Assembly: GCA_036500765.1 (NCBI GenBank)
Contig: DASYBM010000017.1
Coordinates: 1-64,000 of the forward strand
Direction: 5' to 3'
Source: Candidatus Sulfotelmatobacter sp.
Lineage (GTDB): Bacteria > Acidobacteriota > Terriglobia > Terriglobales > Acidobacteriaceae
Length of the DNA stretch: 64,000 bases
The translations under genes and the position numbers were made by a program. Every line of letters starts with the position of its first letter. Positions within the stretch are counted from its first letter, which is position 1. Shown in pieces: positions 52,133 to 61,920 of the stretch. The notes under the pieces were generated by a model. The model was not told where the DNA came from. It ran no database searches and worked only from the letters and a program-made list of their open reading frames with translations.

Positions 52133-54652
52133 ATGGCTGGCGAACTGATTCACAATTCCGCGCGGGTGCTGGAGTTCGACGCTTTGCGCGAACTGCTGCG
52201 GGGATACGCCTCTTCGCCTCTAGGCCAGGAGCGTATTGCGGCGCTGCTTCCCTCGACCGATCGCGACTGGATTGAGAGCCAACAAGCGCTGGCCCAGGAA
52301 ATCCGGGAGTTTCGTCGCGTAGGCGGAAGGTTCGATTTTTCCGGCTTGCTGGAGATTGGTCAGTTGGTCGAGAAGGCGCGCATTGTGGGCGTGGCGCTTG
52401 AGACCACGGAGATTCGCGACGTGATCCTGGTGGTCGATCGGGCGGCGGAGTGGCGTGAGATTGCGTTGCATCCTCCGGCGAATATGCGAACGGATTGGCA
52501 GTGGGTGCGGCCGCTCTCGGACCAAATTTCGGACTTCACCGAGTTCCTGCGCGGCTTCCGCAACAAGATTCAGCCCGACGGCACGCTGGAGGATAAGGCA
52601 TCTCCGGAGTTGGGGCGCATTCGACGTGAGATTGAAAAGCAGCGGCGATCGATTCAAGAGTCATTGCGCGGATATCTGCGGCGGCTGGCCGAGGGCGGCG
52701 CCGTGCAGGAGGAGCTCGTCACGATCCGCGGCGAACGCTTCGTAATTCCGGTAAAGGTTGAGCAGAAGCGGCGCGTGCAGGGCGTGGTGCATGGCGCGAG
52801 TTCGAGCGGCCAGACGGTGTTCGTGGAACCGCTGGAGACGATCGAACAGAACAACGAACTGGTGCGGTTGCTGGAAGAGGAGACGGCGGAGATTCATCGC
52901 ATCTTGCTCGAAATGACGCAGCGCATCGGGGCCCATGCTGTCGACATTCGAACTGCCGTAGATGTGCTGAGAGAATTGGAGCTACAGTTCGCCAAAGCGC
53001 GGTTTGCGGAAGAATACAACTGCGTGCAGGCGAAGTTGAGTGAGACTCAACCAGAGCCACGTGGCGAAGGACGCATTCATGAGCCTGTCCTGAGCGAAGT
53101 CGAAGGGTCAGCGAGCGCAGCGAGTCTGGTGTTGGACAATGCCCGCCATACTCTTCTGGAGCGTAATCTAAAGCTCAAGGGCGTCCCAGTCGTCCCCGTC
53201 AGCGTGGAACTGGAAGGCAAACGGCGCCAACTCATCATCACAGGCCCGAACACCGGCGGCAAGACGGTCACCCTAAAGACTGTCGGCCTTCTGGCTCTGA
53301 TGGCGCAGGCGGGGCTGCCGGTTCCCGCGGATCGGGCGGAGCTTCCCGTATTCGATGCTGTGCTCGCCGACATCGGCGACTACCAGTCAATCGAACAGAA
53401 TCTCTCGACCTTTTCGGCGCACGTCACAAATATCGATTTCATCTCGCGTACCGCGACGGCGCATTCGCTGGTGCTGCTGGACGAACTGGGTTCTGCGACC
53501 GATCCCGAAGAGGGTGCTGCCCTGGCGGTGGCCATTGCTGGACACTTTGGAATGATCGGATGCATGACTGTGATCTCGACTCATCACACCTCGCTCAAGG
53601 TCTACGCCGCGAATACGCCGGGCGTGGTGAACGCTTCGGTGGGCTTTGATGAGGCGACGTTGCAGCCGACTTACGAATTGAAAGTCGGGGTGCCGGGAGC
53701 GTCGGCGGGCATTAACATCGCGCGGCGCCTGGGATTGAATCCGGAGATCATCGACAGCGCGCGGGCGAAGTTGGGAACGCAGGCGCGCGATGTTGGAAAA
53801 TTCCTCGACAAGCTGCATGCCGATCTGCGCGAGGCTGAAAACGAACGGCTGCGCCTCAAAGCAGGCCAGCAAGATCTTGAAGAAGAAAAGAAACGTCTAA
53901 CGGTTTTCGGAAAAAACGAACAGCAGGCCAAAGTTCGCGAGATGGAGAAAAAGCTGGAAAGCCTGCTGCGCGATTTCGAATATCATGCGCGCGAGGCGGT
54001 CAGCGCCGTGCAGGATCGCGCTGCCGCGCAGAAGGTGTCGAAAGAGGCGGAACGCCGCATCGCCAAGTTGCGGCGCGAGTTCCGCGACCAGTTTGACTCG
54101 ACCGTAGTCGCACACTCCACGGGCGCTGACCGGAACGATCCGCACGCGCAGCCGCAGATCGTGAAGCACGTTGCCGAGGGGGACACGGTGAAACTGAAGT
54201 CGACCGGACGCGGCGCACGCGTGGTACGCAAGCTGGACGACCATCATTACGAAGTCGAGATGGGCGCGATGAAGATGAAAATTGCGCGCGACGACATTGC
54301 AGAAGTGCTGGCAAGTGCGCAGGGTCAGGACCCAGGCGGACAGACTCCGGTGAAAGCGGCGCGCTCTCGGGGGATTTCCGTGTCGCTCGAAAACGAAAGC
54401 GCGAATGTGCCCACGGAGATCAACGTGATCGGGCGGACGGTCGACGATGCATCGCGCGAAGTCGAAAAGTTCGTGGACCGCGCATTTCTAGCAGGACTGG
54501 CCCGGGTGCGGGTTGTACACGGCAGCGGCATGGGCATCCTGCGCAAAGCGCTTCGTCAGTTGCTTCAGCAGCATCCGCATGTGGAATCCGTGGTTGAGCC
54601 TCCGCAGAACCAGGGCGGGGGCGGGGCGACGGTGGTGGAGTTGAGGGTATGA
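52133..54652 (+). CDS. mutS2: MutS2-family ATPase with Smr domain
   Basis: The start at 52133 (MAGELIHNSARVLEFDALRE) gives 839 residues. MutS2 has no mismatch-recognition domain. It acts in recombination control and, in some bacteria, splits collided ribosomes. The ATPase has the Walker A GPNTGGKTVTLKTVG, Walker B LVLLDELGSATDPEEGAAL and the STHHTSLK switch. A coiled coil follows, and the C-terminal Smr nuclease-type domain has VHGSGMGILRKALRQ. An in-frame repeat element at 53084-53109 adds the peptide EPVLSEVEGSAS between the helical core and the ATPase. Confidence 0.95.
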   Translation: MAGELIHNSARVLEFDALRELLRGYASSPLGQERIAALLPSTDRDWIESQQALAQEIREFRRVGGRFDFSGLLEIGQLVEKARIVGVALETTEIRDVILVVDRAAEWREIALHPPANMRTDWQWVRPLSDQISDFTEFLRGFRNKIQPDGTLEDKASPELGRIRREIEKQRRSIQESLRGYLRRLAEGGAVQEELVTIRGERFVIPVKVEQKRRVQGVVHGASSSGQTVFVEPLETIEQNNELVRLLEEETAEIHRILLEMTQRIGAHAVDIRTAVDVLRELELQFAKARFAEEYNCVQAKLSETQPEPRGEGRIHEPVLSEVEGSASAASLVLDNARHTLLERNLKLKGVPVVPVSVELEGKRRQLIITGPNTGGKTVTLKTVGLLALMAQAGLPVPADRAELPVFDAVLADIGDYQSIEQNLSTFSAHVTNIDFISRTATAHSLVLLDELGSATDPEEGAALAVAIAGHFGMIGCMTVISTHHTSLKVYAANTPGVVNASVGFDEATLQPTYELKVGVPGASAGINIARRLGLNPEIIDSARAKLGTQARDVGKFLDKLHADLREAENERLRLKAGQQDLEEEKKRLTVFGKNEQQAKVREMEKKLESLLRDFEYHAREAVSAVQDRAAAQKVSKEAERRIAKLRREFRDQFDSTVVAHSTGADRNDPHAQPQIVKHVAEGDTVKLKSTGRGARVVRKLDDHHYEVEMGAMKMKIARDDIAEVLASAQGQDPGGQTPVKAARSRGISVSLENESANVPTEINVIGRTVDDASREVEKFVDRAFLAGLARVRVVHGSGMGILRKALRQLLQQHPHVESVVEPPQNQGGGGATVVELRV
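53084..53109. repeat. CCTGAGCGAAG element inside mutS2
   Basis: CCTGTCCTGAGCGAAGTCGA followed by AGGGTC encodes PVLSEVEGS in frame. It is the reverse orientation of the elements at 36191 and 55692. Confidence 0.85.
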
Positions 54653-55073
54653 CCTGCTGGCATCGGACCTCAGTCCACGGCGTGGAGTTGAAAATATGGA
54701 TAAGAAATTATTAGGCTACGAGAATCGCCAACGGTCGCCGCTGACACGTCTGCCTATTTTGCCAATATGACCGAGGAAGACGCGGTCGAGCACCACTAGG
54801 TCGAACACCACTAGAGGAAGCGCCAGAGTGCTGCCGAGATCGACTTCGATCAATCCAGCGCCTCCGGTGAAGGTTCCTGGAATCACCACTTTTCCTCCGA
54901 ACTCAACCGGAAATCGGATAATTCCACAGTTTTTCCGCAACAAACTCCAGGCTGTATAGTCGAGGCGGGCCTTTCTTACCTCACAATCCTTACGGAGAAC
55001 TCCGTTCCGAGACTGGCGGACGGACGAATGTCGTCCTAAAGTAATAGCGAATTGAAGATTGGCGAGCTAAAGA
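54653..55073. other. Intergenic region before dnaG, no supported gene
   Basis: A minus-strand frame of about 75 codons (54716-54943) starts at TTG after CTGGAG and contains FPVEFGGKVVIPGTFTGG. It could be a fragment of an exported protein, but lacks a complete domain and is not annotated as a gene. No RNA gene or repeat was recognised. Confidence 0.5.
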
Positions 55074-57110
55074 ATGGCGAACCCTGGCGATTTCGCGTAC
55101 ACGCTGAAGCAGCAGGCGGATATTGTCCGCATTGTGGGCGACTACATCAAGCTGAGGAAGGCTGGGGGGCAGAACTATTCGGGGCTGTGTCCATTTCACC
55201 AGGAGAAGACGCCGTCGTTTTCAGTGCATGCGACGAAGCAGTTTTATTACTGCTTTGGCTGCCAGGAAAAAGGCGACGTGTTCAACTTTGTCCAGAAAAT
55301 CGAAAACGTCAGCTTTCCTGAAGCGGTACGACTGGTGGCGCAAAAGCTAGGGATTCCGGTGCCTAAGGCCAGTTTTTCGACTCCTGGCGAAGCCAAAGAG
55401 GCGCGACTGCGCGGGCAGTTGCTCGATGTGCATGAGCGGGCGGTCGCTTTTTTTCAGGAATGCCTGCGGCGTCCGGAGGGCGCGCGGGCGCGGGAATATC
55501 TGAAAGAACGCGGACTCGACGAAGAGATGATTGCGCGCTTTCGCATCGGATACGCGCCGGATTCCGGCTTTCTCTTGCGCGACCGACTGAGGGGCGAATT
55601 CAACGAAGAGGTGCTGCGGGAGAGCGGGCTTTTTTCGTGGAAGGAGAGCTCTCAGCTTTCAGCTATCAGCTCTCAGCAAAACAGCAGGTCCTCTTCGACA
55701 GGCTCAGGGCAGGCTCTTGACTCCGCTCCGGATAACAAGGCGGGAGAGCCAACGACCGACGACCAACGACCGACGACCGCGTCCATGTACTCCAAATTCC
55801 GCAACCGCGTCATGTTTCCCATATCCAGCGATGCGGGGAAGGTGATTGCGTTTACCGGGCGCACGCTGACTGCGGATGAAAAGTCTGGACCGAAATACTT
55901 GAATTCACCCGAGACCGGAATTTATTCCAAGAGCAAAGTGCTGTTCAATCTCGATCTTGCGAAGGAGTGGATCAAGAAATTCGATTACGCGATTCTGGTC
56001 GAGGGGCAGATGGATTGCATCTCCGTCTATGCCGCTGGGTTTCACAACGTGATCGCCAGCTCGGGCACTGCGTTCACGGAATTGCAAGCCAAGCTGCTGG
56101 GTCGCTTCAGCAAGAACGTCGTCGTGAACTTCGATCCCGACACCGCGGGCGCGAAGGCGACGGAGCGCACCCTCGGTTTGCTGGTCGGAGAAGAATTCAC
56201 CATCAAAGTGCTGACGCTTGAGCAGGGATTCGATCCCGATCTTTACATCCGGCGCAAGGGCAAAGAAGCGTATGGGACCGCGCTGAAGAATTCGCAGAAA
56301 TATTTCGACTATCTCATCGAGCGTGCGCGCGCGCAGTTTCCGGTGCGCAGTGCCGACGGGAAGAAGAATGCAGTCAACTATTTGTTGCCTCATATCCAGC
56401 GCGTGCCCAGCCGCATCGTGCGCGACGAACTGGCGCAGGAAATTTCACAGAAGCTGGGAATCGATTCGGCGGTGTTGCGGCAAGAACTACGGCACGCCGC
56501 TGGGACGCGCGCGACCTCAGCGGTGAAGGCTCCGGCAGAGGCGCAGGTCACCGAGGCGGAAAAAGTTTTGATTCGCGCGCTGGCTTCGGTGGGCCAGATC
56601 CAGCCGGGCACGCATCTTTCTGAGCCCGATGGCGCCGGGTTTACGGAGGCCGGATTTACGGAGGCGGCGTTTACGAAAGAAGAAGAATTCGATCCGGCAC
56701 GCCAGGCTCAGTTCGTCCTCCAGAACGAAGGATTACATCACGGGCTGGCCACGGAATCGCTCGTTGAGTCTCTGCTCAATGTGGGCAGCGAATTTGCCGA
56801 TATCCTCGAAGTGCCGGCGACGGAGACCGATCGCCGTATGCTGGCTCTAATTCTGCTCAAGGAAGACGAAGCCATGACCGCAGAGGTGCTCGAAGCCGCC
56901 GTTCGAGCGCTCCGGCGCGTTCATCTCCGGCGCCGGCAGGAAGAAGTGCAGCAGGAGCTTAAAAAGCCGGGCCTTGCCGCCGACAACGCACGCTTGCGCG
57001 GGATGCTGACGGAATTGGAACGAATCAGCCGGGCGCTGCGCGATCCGAGTTTGGCGGAAATCGGTTTAAAGGCAGGGACTAAAACCGAAGGAAACCAGAA
57101 AAGCGCTTGA
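55074..57110 (+). CDS. dnaG: DNA primase with repeat-derived insertion
   Basis: DnaG lays RNA primers at the replication fork. The 678-residue protein starts at ATG 55074. The N-terminal zinc domain shows CPFHQEKTPSFSVHATKQFY and YYCFGCQEKGD. The RNA polymerase domain follows, and the TOPRIM core is FDYAILVEGQMDCISVYAAG and VVNFDPDTAGAKAT. A C-terminal DnaB-binding-type helical part ends EGNQKSA. Residues about 192-237, between the zinc-linked helical region (LFSWKE) and YSKFRNRVMFPI, are encoded by composite heptamer and CTCAGGG repeats, giving a Ser/Gln/Asp/Pro-rich insert. The frame and all core motifs are preserved. Confidence 0.95.
   Translation: MANPGDFAYTLKQQADIVRIVGDYIKLRKAGGQNYSGLCPFHQEKTPSFSVHATKQFYYCFGCQEKGDVFNFVQKIENVSFPEAVRLVAQKLGIPVPKASFSTPGEAKEARLRGQLLDVHERAVAFFQECLRRPEGARAREYLKERGLDEEMIARFRIGYAPDSGFLLRDRLRGEFNEEVLRESGLFSWKESSQLSAISSQQNSRSSSTGSGQALDSAPDNKAGEPTTDDQRPTTASMYSKFRNRVMFPISSDAGKVIAFTGRTLTADEKSGPKYLNSPETGIYSKSKVLFNLDLAKEWIKKFDYAILVEGQMDCISVYAAGFHNVIASSGTAFTELQAKLLGRFSKNVVVNFDPDTAGAKATERTLGLLVGEEFTIKVLTLEQGFDPDLYIRRKGKEAYGTALKNSQKYFDYLIERARAQFPVRSADGKKNAVNYLLPHIQRVPSRIVRDELAQEISQKLGIDSAVLRQELRHAAGTRATSAVKAPAEAQVTEAEKVLIRALASVGQIQPGTHLSEPDGAGFTEAGFTEAAFTKEEEFDPARQAQFVLQNEGLHHGLATESLVESLLNVGSEFADILEVPATETDRRMLALILLKEDEAMTAEVLEAAVRALRRVHLRRRQEEVQQELKKPGLAADNARLRGMLTELERISRALRDPSLAEIGLKAGTKTEGNQKSA
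55647..55778. repeat. Composite repeat inserted in frame in dnaG
   Basis: Units AGCTCTC, AGCTTTC, AGCTATC, AGCTCTC (55647-55674) are followed by CTTCGACAGGCTCAGGGCAG (55694-55713) and then by AACGACC, GACGACC, AACGACC, GACGACC (55751-55778). All three modules also occur in intergenic regions of this window. Confidence 0.9.
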
Positions 57111-57334
57111 AACAAAAAGCCGTTAATTGCCATCTAAGTATTTAAGGGAATTGAAGATAGCGGCGGGTGCGAGGTTTTTGAGGCAGGCAACCGATAGACG
57201 GCGCAGCACTTATGTGCTAAACTCTGTAAGTTTGTGCGATACGCACGGCCCCGCACCACCTACATTCCCACCTTTAAGGAACATTATCACACGCTCCTGC
57301 GGGAGCGGAACTAGCAATTTCGAGGACATACCTT

Positions 57335-59026
57335 TTGGCTCTTGACGACAAGTTCGAAGATATCAAAAAGCTGATCGATACAGGCAAGGAGAAGGGATAT
57401 CTGACCTACGACCAGGTCAACGATCTGATCCCGCACGACGTGCATTCTCCCGAAGACCTGGACGATCTGCTGACCACGATTGGTACGCAGGGAATCGACG
57501 TGCTGGAGGGGCCGAAGCTGCCCTCGGCTGCGCTCGACAAAAAATTCGATGAGTCCGAGGAAGGCGAGGACGTGGAACTCGACCTGACCCCGGGCGCTCT
57601 GGAAAAAACCAACGATCCCGTTCGCATGTATTTGCGCGAGATGGGAACGGTGCCGCTGCTCACGCGGGAAGGCGAAGTAGAGATTGCGAAGAGGATCGAG
57701 CGCGGACAAATTCGGGTGCTCAAGGCCTTGTCGCGGTCGCCGATTGTGATCCGCGAGTTGCTGGCCATGGGCGAAGACCTCACCAAAGGCGTGCGCTCAA
57801 TCAAGGAAGTGGTCACCTTCGACGAAGAAGAGATCACCGACGAGATTCTTCAGAATCGGCTGAACGAATTCACGGGCAAGATTGACGACATGGCCAAGCT
57901 GTATAAAAAGGCCGCGTTGCTCGAAGAGAAATATCTCGAAGTTTCGAAGACGAAGAAGCCCAAGGACCATCGCCGGGCGCGGCGCAAGCTGGCTCGCGCC
58001 ATCGTTGCCACGTCGAAGGCGGTGCGCCGGCTGGGATTCACGAACAATGAACGCAAGCGGCTGATCGAACGGCTGAACAAAACCGTCGACGGCATGCGTT
58101 CGCTCGACCGCCAGACGCAAAATCTGGAACGCAAGGCTGACGCTACCCGCAGCGAAGAGCAGAAGAAAGAATATCGCAGGCAGGCGCGCGCGATTCGCGG
58201 CGAAGTCGAAAAGCTGGAACTTGAAACCGGCGTGTCGTTTCAGGAACTCAAGCGCACCCAGCGCGAGATCATCCAGGGCGACATGGACGCGGAGCAGGCC
58301 AAGAGAGAGCTAATCGAGGCCAACCTGCGTCTCGTGGTTTCGATCGCGAAGAAATATACCAACCGCGGATTGCAATTCCTCGACCTGATTCAGGAAGGCA
58401 ATATTGGACTGATGAAGGCTGTCGATAAATTCGAATACCGCCGCGGCTACAAATTTTCGACGTATGCGACGTGGTGGATTCGGCAGGCGATTACGCGCGC
58501 GATTGCGGACCAGGCGCGTACGATCCGCATTCCGGTGCACATGATCGAGACGATTAACAAGCTGATCCGCACCTCGCGGCAACTTGTCCAGGAACTGGGA
58601 CGCGAACCGACCTCCGAAGAAATCGCCAAGCGCATGGACATTCCGGTGGCGAAAGTGCGCAAAGTGCTGAAGATCGCACAGGAACCGATCTCGCTCGAAA
58701 CGCCGATTGGCGAAGAAGAAGATTCGCATCTGGGCGATTTTATCGAAGACCGCGGCGTGGTTTCTCCGGCTGAGGCGGTGATCAATGTGAACCTGAAGGA
58801 TCAGACCGGACAGGTGCTGCGGACGCTGACCCCGCGCGAAGAAAAAGTCATCAAGATGCGCTTCGGTCTCGAAGACGGCAGCGAGCACACGCTGGAAGAG
58901 GTCGGGCAATCGTTCGCCGTCACGCGCGAACGCATCCGCCAGATCGAAGCCAAAGCGCTGCGGAAATTGCGGCATCCGTCGAGGTCGCGGAAGCTGCGTG
59001 CGTTCATGGATGGGGTGCGGGACTAG
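57335..59026 (+). CDS. rpoD: Primary sigma factor RpoD (sigma-70)
   Basis: The 563-residue housekeeping sigma factor starts at a TTG codon, 8 bp after GAGGA. Region 1.1-like sequence (residues 1-85), region 1.2 ([20 protein letters not shown]), the non-conserved region with coiled coil, region 2 ([40 protein letters not shown]) and region 4 ([20 protein letters not shown]) are present. It directly follows dnaG, the classic dnaG-rpoD arrangement. The rpsU gene often found in front is absent. Confidence 0.97.
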   Translation: MALDDKFEDIKKLIDTGKEKGYLTYDQVNDLIPHDVHSPEDLDDLLTTIGTQGIDVLEGPKLPSAALDKKFDESEEGEDVELDLTPGALEKTNDPVRMYLREMGTVPLLTREGEVEIAKRIERGQIRVLKALSRSPIVIRELLAMGEDLTKGVRSIKEVVTFDEEEITDEILQNRLNEFTGKIDDMAKLYKKAALLEEKYLEVSKTKKPKDHRRARRKLARAIVATSKAVRRLGFTNNERKRLIERLNKTVDGMRSLDRQTQNLERKADATRSEEQKKEYRRQARAIRGEVEKLELETGVSFQELKRTQREIIQGDMDAEQAKRELIEANLRLVVSIAKKYTNRGLQFLDLIQEGNIGLMKAVDKFEYRRGYKFSTYATWWIRQAITRAIADQARTIRIPVHMIETINKLIRTSRQLVQELGREPTSEEIAKRMDIPVAKVRKVLKIAQEPISLETPIGEEEDSHLGDFIEDRGVVSPAEAVINVNLKDQTGQVLRTLTPREEKVIKMRFGLEDGSEHTLEEVGQSFAVTRERIRQIEAKALRKLRHPSRSRKLRAFMDGVRD

Positions 59027-59101
59027 ACCCATGGCCACGGATTGCGCGGACCTTCACGGATTCAAAAACTGCCAACGCTAGAATGGCGCGAGAAACTGAG
59101 G

Positions 59102-59866
59102 TCAGTAGGACTTCCAGAAGAAATAGACCGTCATGCCTGCGCCGACCAGCACAACGAAGATGCGGATGGAGGCGGGCGGTAATTTCTGGGCGTAGTGCGC
59201 GCCCAGGTAGCCGCCGGCGATTCCTCCGGCGATCATCACCAGGCCGGGTTTCCAATAGACGGCGCGGGCGACGATGAAGGTGAGGACCGCGACTCCGTTG
59301 ATGACGAATCCCATGACGCTCTTGAGGGCATTCATGGCGTGAATGTTGGTCATGCCGAGCGCGGCCAGCATAGCGAGCATGACGATCCCCACGCCGCCAC
59401 CGAAATATCCGCCATAGATTGCAACTGCCAACTGAAAGAAAGTCGTCGCTGCCAGCGCCGAGGTTGAGGCCTCGTGCTCCATTACCGAGCCACGCCCGCC
59501 GGCGACTTTCTTACCGAAGGCAAAGAGCAGAGTTGCGACCAGAGTCAGCCACGGCAGCACGCGCATGAAGGTTTGAGCGGGAGTTTTCAACAGCAGCAGA
59601 GCGCCGAGCAGTCCGCCGACCAGACTTGCGGTCAGCAGCGGAATCATGACACGGCGGGAAACGTCGAGGTGCTTACGGTAGGCGCCTCCGCTGGCTGCCG
59701 CAGCGGTCCACAGAGCGATGGTGTTGGTGGCGTTAGCGGGGATCGGGGGGACGCCCGTAAACAGGAGCGCGGGAAAAGCGATAAAACTGCCGCCACCAGC
59801 GACGGAGTTCAACGCTCCGCCGAGCACGCCGGCGACGAAGAGGAAGGTGGCGAAGGCGAGGGTCAA
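59102..59866 (-). CDS. TauE/SafE-family membrane permease
   Basis: The 254-residue protein has about seven or eight hydrophobic spans. The family motif appears in the N-terminal GGALNSVAGGGSFIAFPALL and, in the second half, GYFGGGVGIVMLAMLAALG. TauE/SafE proteins export sulfite or related anions; the actual substrate is unknown. It is convergent with rpoD, with a gap of 75 bp. Confidence 0.93.
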   Translation of the reverse strand: MTLAFATFLFVAGVLGGALNSVAGGGSFIAFPALLFTGVPPIPANATNTIALWTAAAASGGAYRKHLDVSRRVMIPLLTASLVGGLLGALLLLKTPAQTFMRVLPWLTLVATLLFAFGKKVAGGRGSVMEHEASTSALAATTFFQLAVAIYGGYFGGGVGIVMLAMLAALGMTNIHAMNALKSVMGFVINGVAVLTFIVARAVYWKPGLVMIAGGIAGGYLGAHYAQKLPPASIRIFVVLVGAGMTVYFFWKSY

Positions 59867-59956
59867 GCTGATAGGTGTATCAGAAAGCGTGTGGCGAGGC
59901 CAAACGGCGGAGAGTCTGGTGGATGGTTTGGCTTACGCGCCGGGTCCGCTGAGCCT

Positions 59957-60002
59957 GAGATCCTTCACTCCGCCTGAAGAACGGCTCCGTTCAGGATGAC
60001 CA
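59957..60002. repeat. Dispersed TGTCATCCTGAGCG-type element, inverted
   Basis: Reading the minus strand, TGGTCATCCTGAACGGAGCC is followed by GTTCTTCAGGCGGAGTGAAG and GATCTCA. It is a copy of the elements at 4841 and 5527. Confidence 0.85.
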
Positions 60003-60132
60003 TGCGGTCTAAACTGCGGGTCGGAGCTGAGACTCCCGATTACTTCTGTAATCGCTGGTAACGTGAGAACTCTTGCAGAAACATCGGGTCGGAGGCAGGG
60101 TTAATATCAGATGAGATCGTGGGGGATTATTT

Positions 60133-60966
60133 ATGCGTAACCGATTTTTGATTTTCGTTTTTGCCGTGATGATGTGCAACGTGGCCTGGGGACAGGCGCA
60201 GAATCCTTCGCCCGCTACCGCTCCGAGCAGCAATTCGCAGAGCATGCCGGGGATGGATATGTCGGGACACGACATGTCGCATATGAAGGACATGGATCTC
60301 GGCTCGGACAAGATGGGCGGCGATAAGGATGATAGCGATGCCAGCGCACATGCCATGCATTCCATGGAAGGGCACATGGACATGGGGCCGCACATGAAGA
60401 TGACGGCGCTGCGGCCGCCGAAAGCGGGCGATGCCAAACGCGCGCAGGAAGTGGCGGAAGAAGCGCGCAAGGCTTCCGAAAAATACCTGGACTATCACAC
60501 GGCGCTGGCCGAGGGGTTCAAGATCTTTCATCCGGAGCTTCCGCAGAAGATCTACCACTTCACGAGTTATCAATATGCTTTTGAGGCGGCTTTCCGGTTT
60601 AATCCGGAGCATCCGACCTCGCTGCTGTATGAAAAGCATGGCGACGACTACAAGTTGGTTGGCGTGATGTATACCGCGCCCAAGCGTTTCACGGAAGAGC
60701 AACTCGACGAACGCATTCCGCTGAGCGTGGCGCAGTGGCACGAGCATGTTAATTTCTGCAAAGCCCCAGCGGAGCGCAGAGGAGAAGGGTTGTTGCCACA
60801 TCCGCAATTTGGCTTGCGCGGATCGATTACCACGCAGGAAGCGTGCGACGCGGCGGGCGGGACTTTCCTTCCCGTGGTCTTCAACTGGATGGTGCACGTG
60901 TATCCGTTCGAGAAAAATGCGGCGGATATGTGGTCGGTCGAGCGCCAGCACGGGGATGCCGATTAA
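60133..60966 (+). CDS. Exported Met/His-rich protein of unknown function
   Basis: The 277-residue protein has a signal peptide (MRNRFLIFVFAVMMCNVAWG). Residues about 38-95 are very rich in Met, His and Asp (MPGMDMSGHDMSHMKDMDLG, HAMHSMEGHMDMGPHMKM), a composition found in copper-binding proteins. A folded domain of about 175 residues follows (KYLDYHTALAEGFKIFHPEL, QKIYHFTSYQYAFEAAFRFN, FNWMVHVYPF), rich in His and aromatic residues. I cannot name its family. A GGGGGA ribosome site precedes it, and a strong terminator ends the gene. Copper or haem binding is inferred from composition only. Confidence 0.8.
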   Translation: MRNRFLIFVFAVMMCNVAWGQAQNPSPATAPSSNSQSMPGMDMSGHDMSHMKDMDLGSDKMGGDKDDSDASAHAMHSMEGHMDMGPHMKMTALRPPKAGDAKRAQEVAEEARKASEKYLDYHTALAEGFKIFHPELPQKIYHFTSYQYAFEAAFRFNPEHPTSLLYEKHGDDYKLVGVMYTAPKRFTEEQLDERIPLSVAQWHEHVNFCKAPAERRGEGLLPHPQFGLRGSITTQEACDAAGGTFLPVVFNWMVHVYPFEKNAADMWSVERQHGDAD

Positions 60967-61028
60967 ATTGTTCTGTTGATTTGGTGGGCTGCTGCATCCT
61001 CACACAAAACATATCTCGGATGTTCTCA

Positions 61029-61061
61029 TCGCGCGCGAATAAAATGCGCGCGAATTTTTTT
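61029..61061 (+). terminator. Rho-independent terminator after the Met/His-rich gene
   Basis: TCGCGCGC and GCGCGCGA pair around GAATAAAAT, followed by ATTTTTTT. It is the clearest terminator of the window. Confidence 0.9.
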
Positions 61062-61469
61062 GCCTCCGGAACTTTGCTATCCGAAGCAGGAACGCAGCGT
61101 CAAAGAAGGTACAAAGCTTAAAGCGCGACGCCAAATAAAAATTTAAAGAGAAATGAAACTTCGACAGGAGTGAATTCGTAATCGTAAGAGTAAGCGAGGG
61201 GCCGGCATAGAGGTGACGCTGGCCGGATCGATACGAAATATTTTGCGGGGTCTGGGGATTCTCTCACACTCGGTTTGGCGGCCCAGGTGAGAAAACCCCC
61301 ATCGCGGCAGACACGCTTGCGGCTTGTGGGCCCAAACTTGCCTGCACAACCCCGGCGGCAGCATTGTAGGCGATCGGCGGGAAAACGCAAGAGTTTTCTC
61401 TCGCGGTTCGCGAGCCGGGCCGCCCTAACCGCTTCCCGACGTTTTTTCGGGAAAGAAAATGGAGCAGCT
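61062..61469. other. Gene-free leader region with small hairpins
   Basis: No gene is supported between the terminator and the next start. GAAAAC-GCAAGA-GTTTTC (about 61381-61398) and CCCGA-CGTTTTT-TCGGG (about 61436-61452) are hairpins near the next gene. An open frame in phase with the next gene lacks protein character before its ATG. Confidence 0.5.
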
Positions 61470-61865
61470 ATGAAGTTCGCGACAGTTTCCAGAAATTCAG
61501 TGATGAAGAATCTAGTGATGGGGTTGGCGCTGCTGCTGGCCTCGAGCGCGTTCGCCGCAACGAAGGCCAACGTGACGTTATTGAATCCGGCGACGATCAA
61601 CGGCGCCAAGCTCAAAGCCGGCGACTACAAATTGCAATGGGAGGGCAGCGGCCCGAACGTGGAAGTGAGCATCATGCAGGGCAAGACGGTGCTCGCCAAA
61701 GTGCCGGCGAAAGTAGTGGACCTGAGTTCGCCCGCGCGAAACAGCGCCGTCACGGTGAAGCGCAACGACGACGGAAGCAACACGCTCACCGGCGTCCGCT
61801 TTGAGGGCAAGAGGTTCGAACTGGCGTTGGGTGAGTCGAGCGATGGGATGGAAGCGAGCAAGTAG
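61470..61865 (+). CDS. Small exported protein of unknown function
   Basis: Starting at ATG 61470 after GGAG, the 131-residue protein has a signal peptide (SVMKNLVMGLALLLASSAFA, cleavage near AFAATK). The mature 95 residues are beta-rich: KANVTLLNPATINGAKLKAG, DYKLQWEGSGPNVEVSIMQG, KTVLAKVPAKVVDL and GVRFEGKRFELALGESS. It resembles small acidobacterial exported beta-barrel or Ig-like proteins, but no family is assigned. Confidence 0.8.
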   Translation: MKFATVSRNSVMKNLVMGLALLLASSAFAATKANVTLLNPATINGAKLKAGDYKLQWEGSGPNVEVSIMQGKTVLAKVPAKVVDLSSPARNSAVTVKRNDDGSNTLTGVRFEGKRFELALGESSDGMEASK

Positions 61866-61920
61866 TTCGCGGATCGGATGAGGAAGGGGGAGCACGCGGG
61901 TGCTCCCCGGTTCACTAGAG

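Noticed and set aside
54716-54943. 75-codon minus-strand frame before dnaG
   Set aside because: TTG start, no complete domain; kept only as a remark on the intergenic region.
60967-61469. Riboswitch (GEMM or cobalamin type) in the leader before 61470
   Set aside because: Only small unrelated hairpins were seen; no conserved riboswitch core was found.
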